From Tindallia magadiensis (GTDB lineage: Bacteria; Bacillota; Clostridia; Peptostreptococcales; Tindalliaceae), in NCBI RefSeq assembly GCF_900113635.1, contig NZ_FOQA01000001.1, positions 124,001 to 188,000 on the forward strand: 64,000 nucleotides of DNA, read 5' to 3'. This document shows, piece after piece, positions 44,119-53,570 of the stretch. A program made the position numbers and the translations under genes. The notes under the pieces are model-generated. The model did not search any database. It was not told the origin of the DNA and saw only the letters and a list, made by a program, of their open reading frames with translations. Every line of letters starts with the position of its first letter. The first letter of the stretch is position 1.

Positions 44119-45078
44119 TCACATTCCTTTCAATTCTTTTACGATACGATTGTTAATCACTTCTAATTCCTTTTCTTTATCAGCAGGATTGCTACTATTT
44201 AATGAATACCAAGTAACATCCGGTATTCTATTAAACCAGGTCATTTGCCTCTTAGCAAATCTACGGGTATTGCGTTTAATTAATTCTACTGCATCTTCAT
44301 AACTACATTCCCCATAAAAATATGCAATTAGCTCTTTATAACCAACCCCTTTAAGCGCTGGAGAATTTCTATTATATCCACACTTTAACAGTTCGTGAAC
44401 TTCTTCTTTTAAGCCATTATTAAGCATATCATCTACACGGTTGTTAATTGAATTATAAAGTATCTTTCTATCTTGATATAATCCAAATACCTTGAAACAG
44501 TAATTTTTTCTTTCTACTAAGTCTTTAGAAAAGTCTTTTATACCTTGTGAAGAATAAGTGGAAACTTCTATTGCACGAATAATCCTTTTCCAATTATTAG
44601 GGTGAATACGCAATGCAACTTCCGGATTAATAGCTTTCAGACGTAAGAATAATTCTTCACTTCCTTTTTCTTTATAGATTGCCTCTAATTTGTTTCTTAA
44701 ACTCTGATCTACTTCTTTTTTTGAAAAATCCATATCATACAATAAGGAGTGAATATATAATCCGGTTCCCCCTGCAATGATTGGCAAAATCTTTTGTGCA
44801 GTTAACACATCAATTTTAGTTAAAGCTTGTTCTTGAAAATCAGCAACCGTATACCTTTGGTCTGGTAAAATTAAGTCAATTAAATGGTGAGGAACTCCTT
44901 GTTTTTCATCATTGGTTGGCTTCGCAGTTCCTATATTCATTTTTTTATAAATTTGCATAGAATCAGCGCTTATTATTTCACCGTGATTTTTCAGTGCTAA
45001 CTGAATAGCAAGGTGCGTTTTTCCAATAGCTGTTGGTCCTATGATAATAGGAATAATTGGTTTATTTACGAGTGTCAA
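44119..45078 (-). CDS. miaA: tRNA dimethylallyltransferase
   Basis: Adds dimethylallyl to A37 of tRNAs reading UNN codons; its product is methylthiolated by MiaB, encoded downstream on the same strand block. It has P-loop [30 protein letters not shown], and GGTGLYI-type [12 protein letters not shown]. The only plausible start is TTG 45078, with a weak ribosome-binding site. 319 residues are normal. Its prenyl donor derives from the isoprenoid pathway genes found in the window. Confidence 0.95.
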   Translation of the reverse strand: MTLVNKPIIPIIIGPTAIGKTHLAIQLALKNHGEIISADSMQIYKKMNIGTAKPTNDEKQGVPHHLIDLILPDQRYTVADFQEQALTKIDVLTAQKILPIIAGGTGLYIHSLLYDMDFSKKEVDQSLRNKLEAIYKEKGSEELFLRLKAINPEVALRIHPNNWKRIIRAIEVSTYSSQGIKDFSKDLVERKNYCFKVFGLYQDRKILYNSINNRVDDMLNNGLKEEVHELLKCGYNRNSPALKGVGYKELIAYFYGECSYEDAVELIKRNTRRFAKRQMTWFNRIPDVTWYSLNSSNPADKEKELEVINNRIVKELKGM

Positions 45079-45103
45079 TAGAAATCACTTCTTTCATGGA
45101 TCA

Positions 45104-47002
45104 TTATACCCTTTTAAATAATTTCTCTATTTCATATCGTTTCTGTTGAACAACAATCGGTCTTCCATGCGGGCAAGTTAAAGGAGGATTCAGCGTTTGA
45201 ATGCGGTTTAATAAAGAGTCAATTTCTTTATCAACAAGATGATCGTTTGCCTTTATTGCATATCTACAAGCTTTTCGTATGATTTTCTCATAAGGTATTC
45301 CTTGATCATTTTTATTAAATACACTTAATTCATCTAAAAGATCTTTAATCCATTTTGTACCAACCGGTATGCCCATTTCATAAGGAACTGTCATCAATCG
45401 ATATGAATAAGGACCATATGGTTGCAACTCTATTCCAATTTTAGAGAATATCTTTATGTGATTATTTAATGTCTCTATTTCCACAGGACTAAGGTCAAGA
45501 ATTTGCCCTTCTATTAAGTGCTGCACGGAGATATCTCTATTTAAGTATGCCTGTAGCATCGATTCGTATACAATTCTTTCATGAGCAGCATGTTGATCAA
45601 TATAATAAATGGAATCGCTTGATTCAAGAATTATATAGGTGTTGAATATCTGTCCAATGAAACGATAATTTTTCAATCTTAATACATGGTAAATAAAATA
45701 AGACTGTTTGTTTGAATGTTGATCATGATCTTTTGGGTGTTTAATATACTTGCTATTTTTCTTATTAGATTCATAAACTTCAAGTATATTTTCCTGAACT
45801 ATAGGTGGTTCATTCTTTGTCTGATATAGATTATTACTATAATGGTTCGAAGTACACTTTTCTGGATCTTTTCTTTCAGGAATAGATGATTCGGAATTTA
45901 ATGTCGATATATCAGAACTCTTAGTCGTGTATACCTTTTTATTTTCCAAGTGCATTTCATCATGAGTTAACCCTGATGTCACAATGTTTGTCTGTTGAAA
46001 TAAATTTGTTTGAACAAATTCGGTAAAAAGATCAGCTATTATTTTTTCGTCAAAAAATTTGACAGTGGTTTTTGCAGGATGAACATTAACATCAATTAAA
46101 GTAGAAGGTATGGAAAAATAAAGGATTCCTACCGGATATCGATTAATCATTAAAGAATCTTTGTAAGCTGCTTCGAATATTTTTGATAAAAAATTACTTT
46201 TTACAAGACGATTATTAACAAAAAAAACCTGATATGAACGGTTTCCTCTTGTAGCGTGAGGCTGGCCGATTAAACCAGTAATACTTATTTTTTCACCATG
46301 ATTTAATACGTCAACTTCTTTACCTGCTATCATCGAAGATGATAATTCTCTTGGAAAAATTGTTTCTACAACAGACTGGATGGAGTTATCTCCCCTGGTA
46401 GTTAACATAATATTATTATTGTTAACGTATTGGAAAGCAATATTTATTTTACTTAGTGCCATTCTTGTTATAAGCTCAGTTATTTTACTTGATTCTACTC
46501 CATCACTTTTTAGATACTTAAGTCTGGCTGGTGTCTTCGAAAACAAGTTATGGATTATGATAGTAGTTCCATTTGGACAACCCATAGGTTTGCAGTTAAT
46601 AAGGTTTCCTTCCTCAAAAACTCCATAAACACCAACCTCTGATTCATTTGTTTTAGTATAGATTTCTACTTTTGATACGGAAACGATACTGGCCAATGCT
46701 TCACCACGAAAACCAAGTGATTCAATTTTTTCAAGATCTTCTAATTTTCTTAACTTAGATGTTGTATGTGGCAAAAAAGCTGTTCTAAGTTCTTCAGCCG
46801 CTATTCCCATTCCATTATCAGTCACTTTAATTAACTCTTTACCACCTTTGGAAATTTCGATGCGAATTTCAGTTGATTCAGCATCAATTGCATTTTCAAC
46901 TAATTCTTTAACGGCTGAATGTGGTGCTTCAATCACTTCACCAGCTGCAATTTGATTGATTACATTTTGCTCTAATAGGTTGATTTTTTTTCGTATATTC
47001 AT
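45104..47002 (-). CDS. mutL: DNA mismatch repair protein MutL
   Basis: A GHKL ATPase with ELVENAIDA, DNGMGIA and GFRGEALASI. The C-terminal domain carries DQHAAHERIVYE, the metal-binding motif of endonuclease-proficient MutL, plus the CPHGRP motif, so it should nick DNA. The middle linker (about 345-440) is Asn/Ser/Lys-rich. 632 residues is normal. It overlaps mutS by four bases (ATGA). Confidence 0.96.
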   Translation of the reverse strand: MNIRKKINLLEQNVINQIAAGEVIEAPHSAVKELVENAIDAESTEIRIEISKGGKELIKVTDNGMGIAAEELRTAFLPHTTSKLRKLEDLEKIESLGFRGEALASIVSVSKVEIYTKTNESEVGVYGVFEEGNLINCKPMGCPNGTTIIIHNLFSKTPARLKYLKSDGVESSKITELITRMALSKINIAFQYVNNNNIMLTTRGDNSIQSVVETIFPRELSSSMIAGKEVDVLNHGEKISITGLIGQPHATRGNRSYQVFFVNNRLVKSNFLSKIFEAAYKDSLMINRYPVGILYFSIPSTLIDVNVHPAKTTVKFFDEKIIADLFTEFVQTNLFQQTNIVTSGLTHDEMHLENKKVYTTKSSDISTLNSESSIPERKDPEKCTSNHYSNNLYQTKNEPPIVQENILEVYESNKKNSKYIKHPKDHDQHSNKQSYFIYHVLRLKNYRFIGQIFNTYIILESSDSIYYIDQHAAHERIVYESMLQAYLNRDISVQHLIEGQILDLSPVEIETLNNHIKIFSKIGIELQPYGPYSYRLMTVPYEMGIPVGTKWIKDLLDELSVFNKNDQGIPYEKIIRKACRYAIKANDHLVDKEIDSLLNRIQTLNPPLTCPHGRPIVVQQKRYEIEKLFKRV

Positions 47003-49680
47003 TGATTTCTTAACTCCCTACTAACACCTGCCATATCATAATTACTACTTTTTTTAATCTCTTCTTGTATTTCATGTAAAAAATTTAAAGCTTTGATTGG
47101 TGATATTTCTTCTATGTTTTGATTAAGGATTTTTTGCATTAGATTACTAAATTCTTGATCTGTTGAGTAGTCAGCTAATGTATCTTTTTTTTCTTCAGCT
47201 ACTTCTACTTCTTTATGAGATGAAAATGGTATTATTTTATTGTCAACATCAGCATTTTGTTCTAAATGATTTAATATATCTTTTGCATCATTAAGTAGAG
47301 ACTCTGGTAACCCTGCTAAACGGGCAACTTGGATTCCATAACTTTTATCACTTGTACCGGGTATCACTTTTCTAAGAAAAATAATATCTTGACCATCTTC
47401 TCGAACAGATATCCTATAGTTACATATCCCTGATAACTGAGCAGACAGTTCTGTTAATTCATGATAATGCGTAGAAAAAAGAGTTTTTGCTTTAATATTT
47501 TGATGAATATACTTCACTAATGACCACGCAATACTTAGCCCATCAAATGTACTTGTCCCTCTACCAACTTCATCAAGAATAATTAAGCTGTTAGAACTCG
47601 CTTCTTTGAGGATGGTTGACACTTCGCTCATTTCCATCATAAATGTACTTCTGCCCTGTGACAAATCATCACTAGCACCAATCCTTGTGAAGATTCTGTC
47701 CACAACACCTAATTCTGCTTTTTCAGCGGGAACATAAGAACCGATCTGAGCTAATAAAACGATTATCGCAACTTGACGCATATAAGTTGACTTTCCAGCC
47801 ATATTAGGTCCAGTAATAATATGAATCATCTGATCTTTAGCATCAATTTTCGAATCGTTTGGAACATATAATTCCTGATTATGGGTTTTTTCTATTACTG
47901 GATGCCTTCCATTCTTTATATTAATAATTGATTTTGAAGATATGACAGGGCGAACATATTGATTAGTAAAAGCAGTTTCAGCTAAACTGCTTATTACATC
48001 AAAGCCAGCTATAGCTTTTGATAATTGTTGTAAGCTAAAAATATACTTTTTTATACTTTCACGTATCGACTTAAATAACTGAGTTTCAAGTATTTGTAAG
48101 CGCTCTTCTGCTCCCAGTATTTTAGCTTCTAATTCTTTAAGAGGATCTGTTATATATCGTTCACAATTGGCAAGGGTTTGTTTTCTTTGGTATATTTCTG
48201 GCACAGAATGGATATATGATTTCGACACCTCTAGATAGTAACCAAAAACTTTATTATAACCAGTTTTTAATGATTTAATTCCAGTTTTTTCACGTTCTTC
48301 TCGTTCATATTGAGCAATCCACTCTTTTCCTTCTTTTGCTGCTCTTTTAAGTTCATCTATTTCATTGTCATACCCTTCCTTTATAATACCTCCATCTTTT
48401 AGATGAGTAGGAGCATCATCATCTATGGAATTGTCTAATAATGTAATTAAGTCAAAATGAGGATCTAGTAAAGAAATCCATTTGTTTATTAGTATAGGTT
48501 TTTCAGTATTTAAGAAAAGGTTGTTTAATTTACCAACCTGTGTCAATGTTTGTTTTAAACATAGCAAGTCTCTTGGAGTTGCTGTTTGTAGTCCAATTTT
48601 ACCAACTAATCTTTCAATATCATAGGTGTTTTTCAAAAAAAACCGTATGTCTTTCCTTAGTAAGGTATTTTCTACAAATAGAGTCACAGCATCCAATCGT
48701 TCTTCTATTGAACAATCATTGGTCAACGGCTCGTTAATCCACTTACGTAATAATCTTCCGCCCATTGATGTTTTTGTTTGATCTATAATTCCCAGTAAAG
48801 AGCCTTTAATCGTGTGATCTTGAATTGTTTCTGTCAGCTCAAGATTTCTTCTCGTTTGTTGATCTAAAGTCATGCAGTCACTAAGTTTATACTGAGTTAA
48901 GCTTGTAATATGGCTAAGGCTACGTTTTTGAGTTGTTTCTAGGTAGTAAAAAAGATTTACAAGCGCAGGTACAGCTAAATTATCTTTATCAATAGATAGC
49001 GAAACAGATTCTTGCTCGTTAAAATGTTGATGAATCATATCAATTCCAACACTTAGATCAATAGGTGTATTTTCTAAGGAACTTACAAAATATGAGGTTT
49101 CTTTAAGCCATTTTTTGATCTTTTTTGTATACTTATCGTTAGCTGTATGATAAATAATTTCTCCAGGGTTTATTTTATTTATTTCACTAACTAGGCTTAA
49201 AAAACTATTATTATTTCTATTTTGCGTGCAAAGCATTTCTCCTGTTGAAAGATCTACATACGTAATTCCCCATCCTTCTTGTTGATAATTAATGGACAAT
49301 AGATAATGATTGTTGTTTTCGTCTAATATATTACTATCGTAGGCAGTTCCAGGAGTAATCACTCTAATTACTTCTCTCTTCACGATTCCTTGTGATATTT
49401 CTGGTTCTTCAACTTGCTCACAAATAGCAACTTTGTATCCTTTATGAATAAGTCGATCTATATAAGATTGGGCCGAATGATGTGGTACTCCACACATAGG
49501 AGCTCTTTCTTCTTGACCATAATTTCTTCCTGTAAGTGTAATATCAAGTTCTTTGGAAGCAATAAGAGCATCCTCGAAAAACAGTTCATAAAAATCTCCC
49601 AACCTAAAAAAAAGTAATGAGTCTTGATGATTATTCTTTATATCAAAAAATTGTTGCATCATAGGTGTTAGTTTTGCCAT
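46999..49680 (-). CDS. mutS: DNA mismatch repair protein MutS
   Basis: Mismatch recognition ATPase of 893 residues. The N-terminal FFRLGDFYELFFEDA contains the F-x-E mismatch wedge (FYE). The C-terminal ATPase has Walker A GPNMAGKSTYMRQ, the DDLSQGRSTFMMEM signature and Walker B LIILDEVGRGTSTFDG. A C-terminal clamp-like tail follows. It is translationally coupled to mutL. Spacing to miaB is 30 bases. Confidence 0.97.
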   Translation of the reverse strand: MAKLTPMMQQFFDIKNNHQDSLLFFRLGDFYELFFEDALIASKELDITLTGRNYGQEERAPMCGVPHHSAQSYIDRLIHKGYKVAICEQVEEPEISQGIVKREVIRVITPGTAYDSNILDENNNHYLLSINYQQEGWGITYVDLSTGEMLCTQNRNNNSFLSLVSEINKINPGEIIYHTANDKYTKKIKKWLKETSYFVSSLENTPIDLSVGIDMIHQHFNEQESVSLSIDKDNLAVPALVNLFYYLETTQKRSLSHITSLTQYKLSDCMTLDQQTRRNLELTETIQDHTIKGSLLGIIDQTKTSMGGRLLRKWINEPLTNDCSIEERLDAVTLFVENTLLRKDIRFFLKNTYDIERLVGKIGLQTATPRDLLCLKQTLTQVGKLNNLFLNTEKPILINKWISLLDPHFDLITLLDNSIDDDAPTHLKDGGIIKEGYDNEIDELKRAAKEGKEWIAQYEREEREKTGIKSLKTGYNKVFGYYLEVSKSYIHSVPEIYQRKQTLANCERYITDPLKELEAKILGAEERLQILETQLFKSIRESIKKYIFSLQQLSKAIAGFDVISSLAETAFTNQYVRPVISSKSIINIKNGRHPVIEKTHNQELYVPNDSKIDAKDQMIHIITGPNMAGKSTYMRQVAIIVLLAQIGSYVPAEKAELGVVDRIFTRIGASDDLSQGRSTFMMEMSEVSTILKEASSNSLIILDEVGRGTSTFDGLSIAWSLVKYIHQNIKAKTLFSTHYHELTELSAQLSGICNYRISVREDGQDIIFLRKVIPGTSDKSYGIQVARLAGLPESLLNDAKDILNHLEQNADVDNKIIPFSSHKEVEVAEEKKDTLADYSTDQEFSNLMQKILNQNIEEISPIKALNFLHEIQEEIKKSSNYDMAGVSRELRNQ

Positions 49681-49710
49681 CCTAAAAGTCTCTCCTTAAA
49701 ATAAGGTTAA

Positions 49711-51051
49711 TCATAATTCTGAAGTGCCAAGCAAAGAAAATGTCTTTGCTTCGTTTATTCTGACAGGAACTATTGATCCTACACAAGATGGTGATCCTTC
49801 AAAATTAACTAGTTTATGCGTATCTGTTCTCCCGGTAAGCCTGTTAGGATTATTTTTGCTTATACCTTCTACCAATACAGGTACTATTTTACCCACGAGA
49901 TGCATATTTTTTTTATAACCAATCTCATTGATAAGGTTAACCAATCTGTTAAAGCGTTCCATTTTAATATTATCTGGAACCTGATTTTCCATAGTAGCTG
50001 CCGGTGTTCCTGTCCGAATAGAATAAAGAAAGGTAAAAGCAGAGTCGTATTCTACTTGACGAACCAGCTCTAAAGTATCATCAAAATCCTTTTCTGTTTC
50101 TCCTGGAAACCCAACAATAATATCAGTACTGATTGCAATATCGGGAGCTTTTGATTTTAACAAACTTATTTTTTCAAGATATTCTTCTCTTGAATACTTT
50201 CTATTCATCTTGCTTAGTATAGCATTACTTCCGGCCTGAACTGGTAAGTGAATATGTGGTGATACTTTATCTAGTGTAGCAATTACATCCATTAACTTTT
50301 CAGAAAAGTCAGCAGGATGAGACGTCATAAAGCGTATTCGTTCTATGCCCGGAATGTCATTGATAATTTTAAGCAAATCTGAAAAATCAATAGATTGCTG
50401 AAGCGTTTTACCATAGGAGTTTACATTTTGTCCAAGTAATGTTATTTCTAAAGTACCATTTTGGGCAAGTTTCTTTACTTCGTCATATATTTTATCAGGC
50501 TCTCGACTTCTTTCTCTACCTCGAGTATAAGGAACAATGCAGTAGGAACAGAAATTATTGCAGCCATACATAATATTGACAAATGCTTTTGCTAAATATT
50601 TTCTTTCTATAGGTAAGTTTTCAGGGATATCATTTTCTTTGTCCCAAACTTCTACTAACAGGCCTTCCATTTGATATGAATTATTTAATAGTTCAGGAAA
50701 GCGATGAAGATTATGTGTTCCAAATACAAGGTCTACAAACGGATATGATTTTTTGATTTTTTCTACAACATGCTTTTGCTGCATCATGCATCCACAAATA
50801 GCTAAAAACAAGTTAGGATTTTTCTGTTTCATTCTTTTGAGTTCACCTAAATTTCCATATACTTTAAGCTCTGCATTTTCTCTGACGCAACAAGTGTTGA
50901 TAATTATTATATCAGCCTCCGCTTTTTTTTCGGTTTCTATATAACCTAAGCTTTGAAGCATAGCGGATAGTTTTTCTGAGTCATGAAAATTCATTTGACA
51001 ACCAAAAGTTTGCACATTATAGTACATTTGCTCATTAAGATTATTATTCAT
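49711..51051 (-). CDS. miaB: tRNA-2-methylthio-N6-dimethylallyladenosine synthase
   Basis: A radical-SAM methylthiotransferase converting i6A37 to ms2i6A37. The N-terminal UPF0004 domain has cluster cysteines in [20 protein letters not shown] and ICGCMMQ. The radical-SAM CxxxCxxC is in [22 protein letters not shown]-terminal TRAM domain ends the protein. AAAGGTGCG precedes the ATG. A structured upstream region is described separately. Confidence 0.95.
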   Translation of the reverse strand: MNNNLNEQMYYNVQTFGCQMNFHDSEKLSAMLQSLGYIETEKKAEADIIIINTCCVRENAELKVYGNLGELKRMKQKNPNLFLAICGCMMQQKHVVEKIKKSYPFVDLVFGTHNLHRFPELLNNSYQMEGLLVEVWDKENDIPENLPIERKYLAKAFVNIMYGCNNFCSYCIVPYTRGRERSREPDKIYDEVKKLAQNGTLEITLLGQNVNSYGKTLQQSIDFSDLLKIINDIPGIERIRFMTSHPADFSEKLMDVIATLDKVSPHIHLPVQAGSNAILSKMNRKYSREEYLEKISLLKSKAPDIAISTDIIVGFPGETEKDFDDTLELVRQVEYDSAFTFLYSIRTGTPAATMENQVPDNIKMERFNRLVNLINEIGYKKNMHLVGKIVPVLVEGISKNNPNRLTGRTDTHKLVNFEGSPSCVGSIVPVRINEAKTFSLLGTSEL

Positions 51052-51372
51052 TTAAACGCACCTTTCTATAAACAGGATTCTTAGCTTCTGGTGAAGATTA
51101 AACTCCATCAGAAGGTTAGAATATGTTGCCCAGTAACGTAGCACCGCTTATTTCCCTCTTTCAAAAGAGAAGATCTTAATGGTGGTAGTTATCGGATCAA
51201 TTTCAATATTAATTGTACCTTATTTTATGGTTTAAGGAAAGGTTTATGAAAGAGAGATTCAAACTTGATAAGTTAAGAATACACAAGAAAATAGCAAAAA
51301 AATTAAATTTAACAAGAAACTATGAACCAAAAACCAAAGTGCACTCGATAATAAGATATCGGTGCACTTCGG
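51052..51372. other. Intergenic region with hairpins between miaB and cheR
   Basis: No convincing gene. Next to miaB, the arms 51078-51093 and 51106-51121 form a 16-bp hairpin with two mismatches. CTCTTT/AAAGAG near 51158-51172 forms a second short hairpin. A third at 51337-51369 lies just after cheR. The first two would lie in the miaB leader if transcription starts upstream on the - strand. Confidence 0.5.
51337..51369 (-). terminator. Hairpin after cheR
   Basis: AAGTGCAC-T-CGATA (51337-51350) pairs with TATCG-GTGCACTT (51357-51369), one base bulged. On the - strand a T-rich run follows, so it probably terminates cheR. Confidence 0.65.
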
Positions 51373-52143
51373 TTATTTCTTTTGATAAAAAAATGTTTTT
51401 AATGGACTTAACTTATACTGATTCGGCATAATTATTTGCTCTGTACTTCCAACAAACAGTATACCTTGAGATTTTAATGCATCGTGAAACTTGTGATACA
51501 TTTTACTTTTTGTTTCTTCAGTAAAGTAAATCATAACATTTCTACATATAATTAAGTCGCATTGATCAGGATATTTATCTTCTAATAGATTATGTTTTTT
51601 AAATTGAACCCTTTCTTTTACTTCGTTCTTTATTTGATAAAAATCTCCGTTTTGAATAAAGAAGCTTTTAACAGTATCAGCAGATAAATTTTTAGTAGCT
51701 TTGCTATTATACATGCCTATGTCTGCTTTTTCTAGCGCACCTGAGTCAATATCCGTTGCAATAATTTCCACTTCTTTCAGTGGTAGAAACTTTGACATTA
51801 GCATAACCAAGGTATATGGTTCTTCACCAGTAGAACAGGCCGCACTCCAGATTTTAGGTTTTTTAGTGCTTTCTAGAATTTTAGGAATAATTTCTTTTTC
51901 TAACACATCCCACTGTTGTGGGTTGCGTCTAAACTCCGAAACATTAATCGTCAGATAATTGATAAACTCATCAAACAATTCTTTACTATTTTTCAATTCA
52001 GCAAAATAAGCTTCATACGAATCAAATCGATTTCTTGAAATCAATGATTCAATCCTTCTTTTCATTTGCCTTTCTTTATAACTCGAAAGATCAATACCAG
52101 TAAATTGATATATTTTTGATTTGAAAGATTCATACCCTTCCAT
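51373..52143 (-). CDS. cheR: Chemotaxis protein methyltransferase CheR
   Basis: An SAM-dependent methyltransferase of receptor glutamates. It has an N-terminal helical domain (YKERQMKRRIESLISR, binds the receptor tail), VSEFRRNPQQW, the SAM loop SAACSTGEEPYTLVM, ATDIDSGALEKA and DLIICRNVMIYFT. ATG 52143 is used because AAGGAAG lies 7-8 bases upstream; a TTG at 52176 in frame lacks one. No other chemotaxis gene is adjacent. Confidence 0.93.
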   Translation of the reverse strand: MEGYESFKSKIYQFTGIDLSSYKERQMKRRIESLISRNRFDSYEAYFAELKNSKELFDEFINYLTINVSEFRRNPQQWDVLEKEIIPKILESTKKPKIWSAACSTGEEPYTLVMLMSKFLPLKEVEIIATDIDSGALEKADIGMYNSKATKNLSADTVKSFFIQNGDFYQIKNEVKERVQFKKHNLLEDKYPDQCDLIICRNVMIYFTEETKSKMYHKFHDALKSQGILFVGSTEQIIMPNQYKLSPLKTFFYQKK

Positions 52144-52171
52144 AGGCTTCTTCCTTTTCTTTTTATTCGAA

Positions 52172-52220
52172 TACAACCAGACATATGGTGTGTAAATTTC
52201 GCCAAATTTGTCTGGTTGTA
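52172..52220. repeat. 12-bp perfect inverted repeat between rpsA and cheR
   Basis: TACAACCAGACA (52172-52183) and TGTCTGGTTGTA (52209-52220) can form a long hairpin with an inner AAATTT/AAATTT pair. No T run follows on the - strand, so it is either a poor terminator for rpsA or a leader/operator element for cheR. Confidence 0.65.
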
Positions 52221-52263
52221 CTAAACTATTTGGTATTATTAATTCAGGTTATTTAGCCGCACT

Positions 52264-53394
52264 TTATTCCATACTTTCATTTGCTTCTTCTACATCCTCT
52301 GTATTAGGATCAACACTATCAACAGCTGACATGCTCAAGCTCATTCGCTGTTCATCCGTATTAATGTCAAGAATCTTAACCATCACTTTTTGGCCCTTTT
52401 GTAGAATATCAGAAGGCTTTGCAATGTGTTCTTCACTAATTTGTGAAATATGCACCAATCCATCCAAGCCTGGCTCAATTTCAATAAATGCGCCAAAGTC
52501 TACAAGTCGAACCACTTCTCCTTCAAGAATTTGTCCTATTTCATATTTTTCACCAGCTATTTTCCAAGGTTCAGGTTGAATGGATTTTAAGCTCAAAGAA
52601 ATTCTTTCTGTAGATTCTTCAAATTCTAAAATTTCTACGGTAACATCTTCACCTATCTTCAAAACATCTGATGGGTGTTTAACCCTCCCCCAAGAAAGCT
52701 CAGAGATATGAATAAGCCCATCTATTCCACCAATATCAACAAAAGCACCAAAATTAGTGATTTGCTTTACTTGACCTTTTACTACTTGACCTTTGCTAAG
52801 TGTTTTCAATAATTCTTTCTTTTTTTGATCTCTTTCATCTTGAAGTACAGCTTTTCTAGATAGTATAACTTTGCTTCGACGACGTTCCATCTCCAAAATT
52901 TCTGCATTTACCTTTTCGCCGACAAATACACTTAGATCATCAACATATCGATCAGATAACTGACTTGCCGGTATAAAACATTTTACATTTTTATAATAAG
53001 CAATCATTCCTCCACGTACAACTTCTTTCAGAGTGACAGGAACTCTCTTATCATTCTCCATTGCATCGGCTAACTCAACCCATTCGTTCATTGCATCTAC
53101 TTTTCTTTTAGATAATAAAACATTACCTTCTCCATCATCTACTTGCTGCACATAAACTTCTATGTCATCGCCTGCATTAAAATGCGCAGGTAAATCTGCA
53201 GCTAATTCAGAAGTAAATTCTTCGCGAGGGATAATACCATCAGATTTATATCCCAAATTTACGATGATTTCATTTCGTGTAACATCAATAATTTGACCTT
53301 TTACAATGTCTCCGCTATGTAGTCTCACCATTGACTTTTCAATTTCCTCCATCATCTCGTTCATTTCATTTGACTGTTCGTTATTGTTGCTCAT
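52264..53394 (-). CDS. rpsA: 30S ribosomal protein S1 homologue
   Basis: Four S1 (OB-fold) RNA-binding domains over 376 residues: about 27-95 (GDIVKGQIIDVT), 110-178 (VPVTLKEVVRGG), 196-264 (GQVVKGQVKQITNFGAFVDIG) and 281-350 (GQILEGEVVRLVDFGAFIEI). Four-domain S1 is usual for Firmicutes. In many clostridia it is fused behind IspH; here it is separate. ATG 53394 has GGGAGG eight bases upstream. Confidence 0.93.
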   Translation of the reverse strand: MSNNNEQSNEMNEMMEEIEKSMVRLHSGDIVKGQIIDVTRNEIIVNLGYKSDGIIPREEFTSELAADLPAHFNAGDDIEVYVQQVDDGEGNVLLSKRKVDAMNEWVELADAMENDKRVPVTLKEVVRGGMIAYYKNVKCFIPASQLSDRYVDDLSVFVGEKVNAEILEMERRRSKVILSRKAVLQDERDQKKKELLKTLSKGQVVKGQVKQITNFGAFVDIGGIDGLIHISELSWGRVKHPSDVLKIGEDVTVEILEFEESTERISLSLKSIQPEPWKIAGEKYEIGQILEGEVVRLVDFGAFIEIEPGLDGLVHISQISEEHIAKPSDILQKGQKVMVKILDINTDEQRMSLSMSAVDSVDPNTEDVEEANESME

Positions 53395-53570
53395 TTCAAA
53401 ACCTCCCATGTGAATAATTTCAAAATTGCTTCATTATTTTATAATATAATATAAATGAATACTTTGCACTACTTAGCTTATTTTATTTATTCTACAAAAA
53501 AGATAAAACTCCTTCTTTATATTAAAAATAATTACTGTAACGCATTTGATCTGTTAAGATTTCACTAAAC

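Noticed and set aside
47945-47965. Possible LexA box within mutS (CGAACATAT...)
   Set aside because: Only the left half matches, and it lies inside the coding region far from a start.
51246-51431. 61-residue + strand ORF with AAGGAAAGG before ATG
   Set aside because: It runs antisense into cheR and through its terminator hairpin, is lysine-rich because of A-rich DNA, and shows no recognisable domain.
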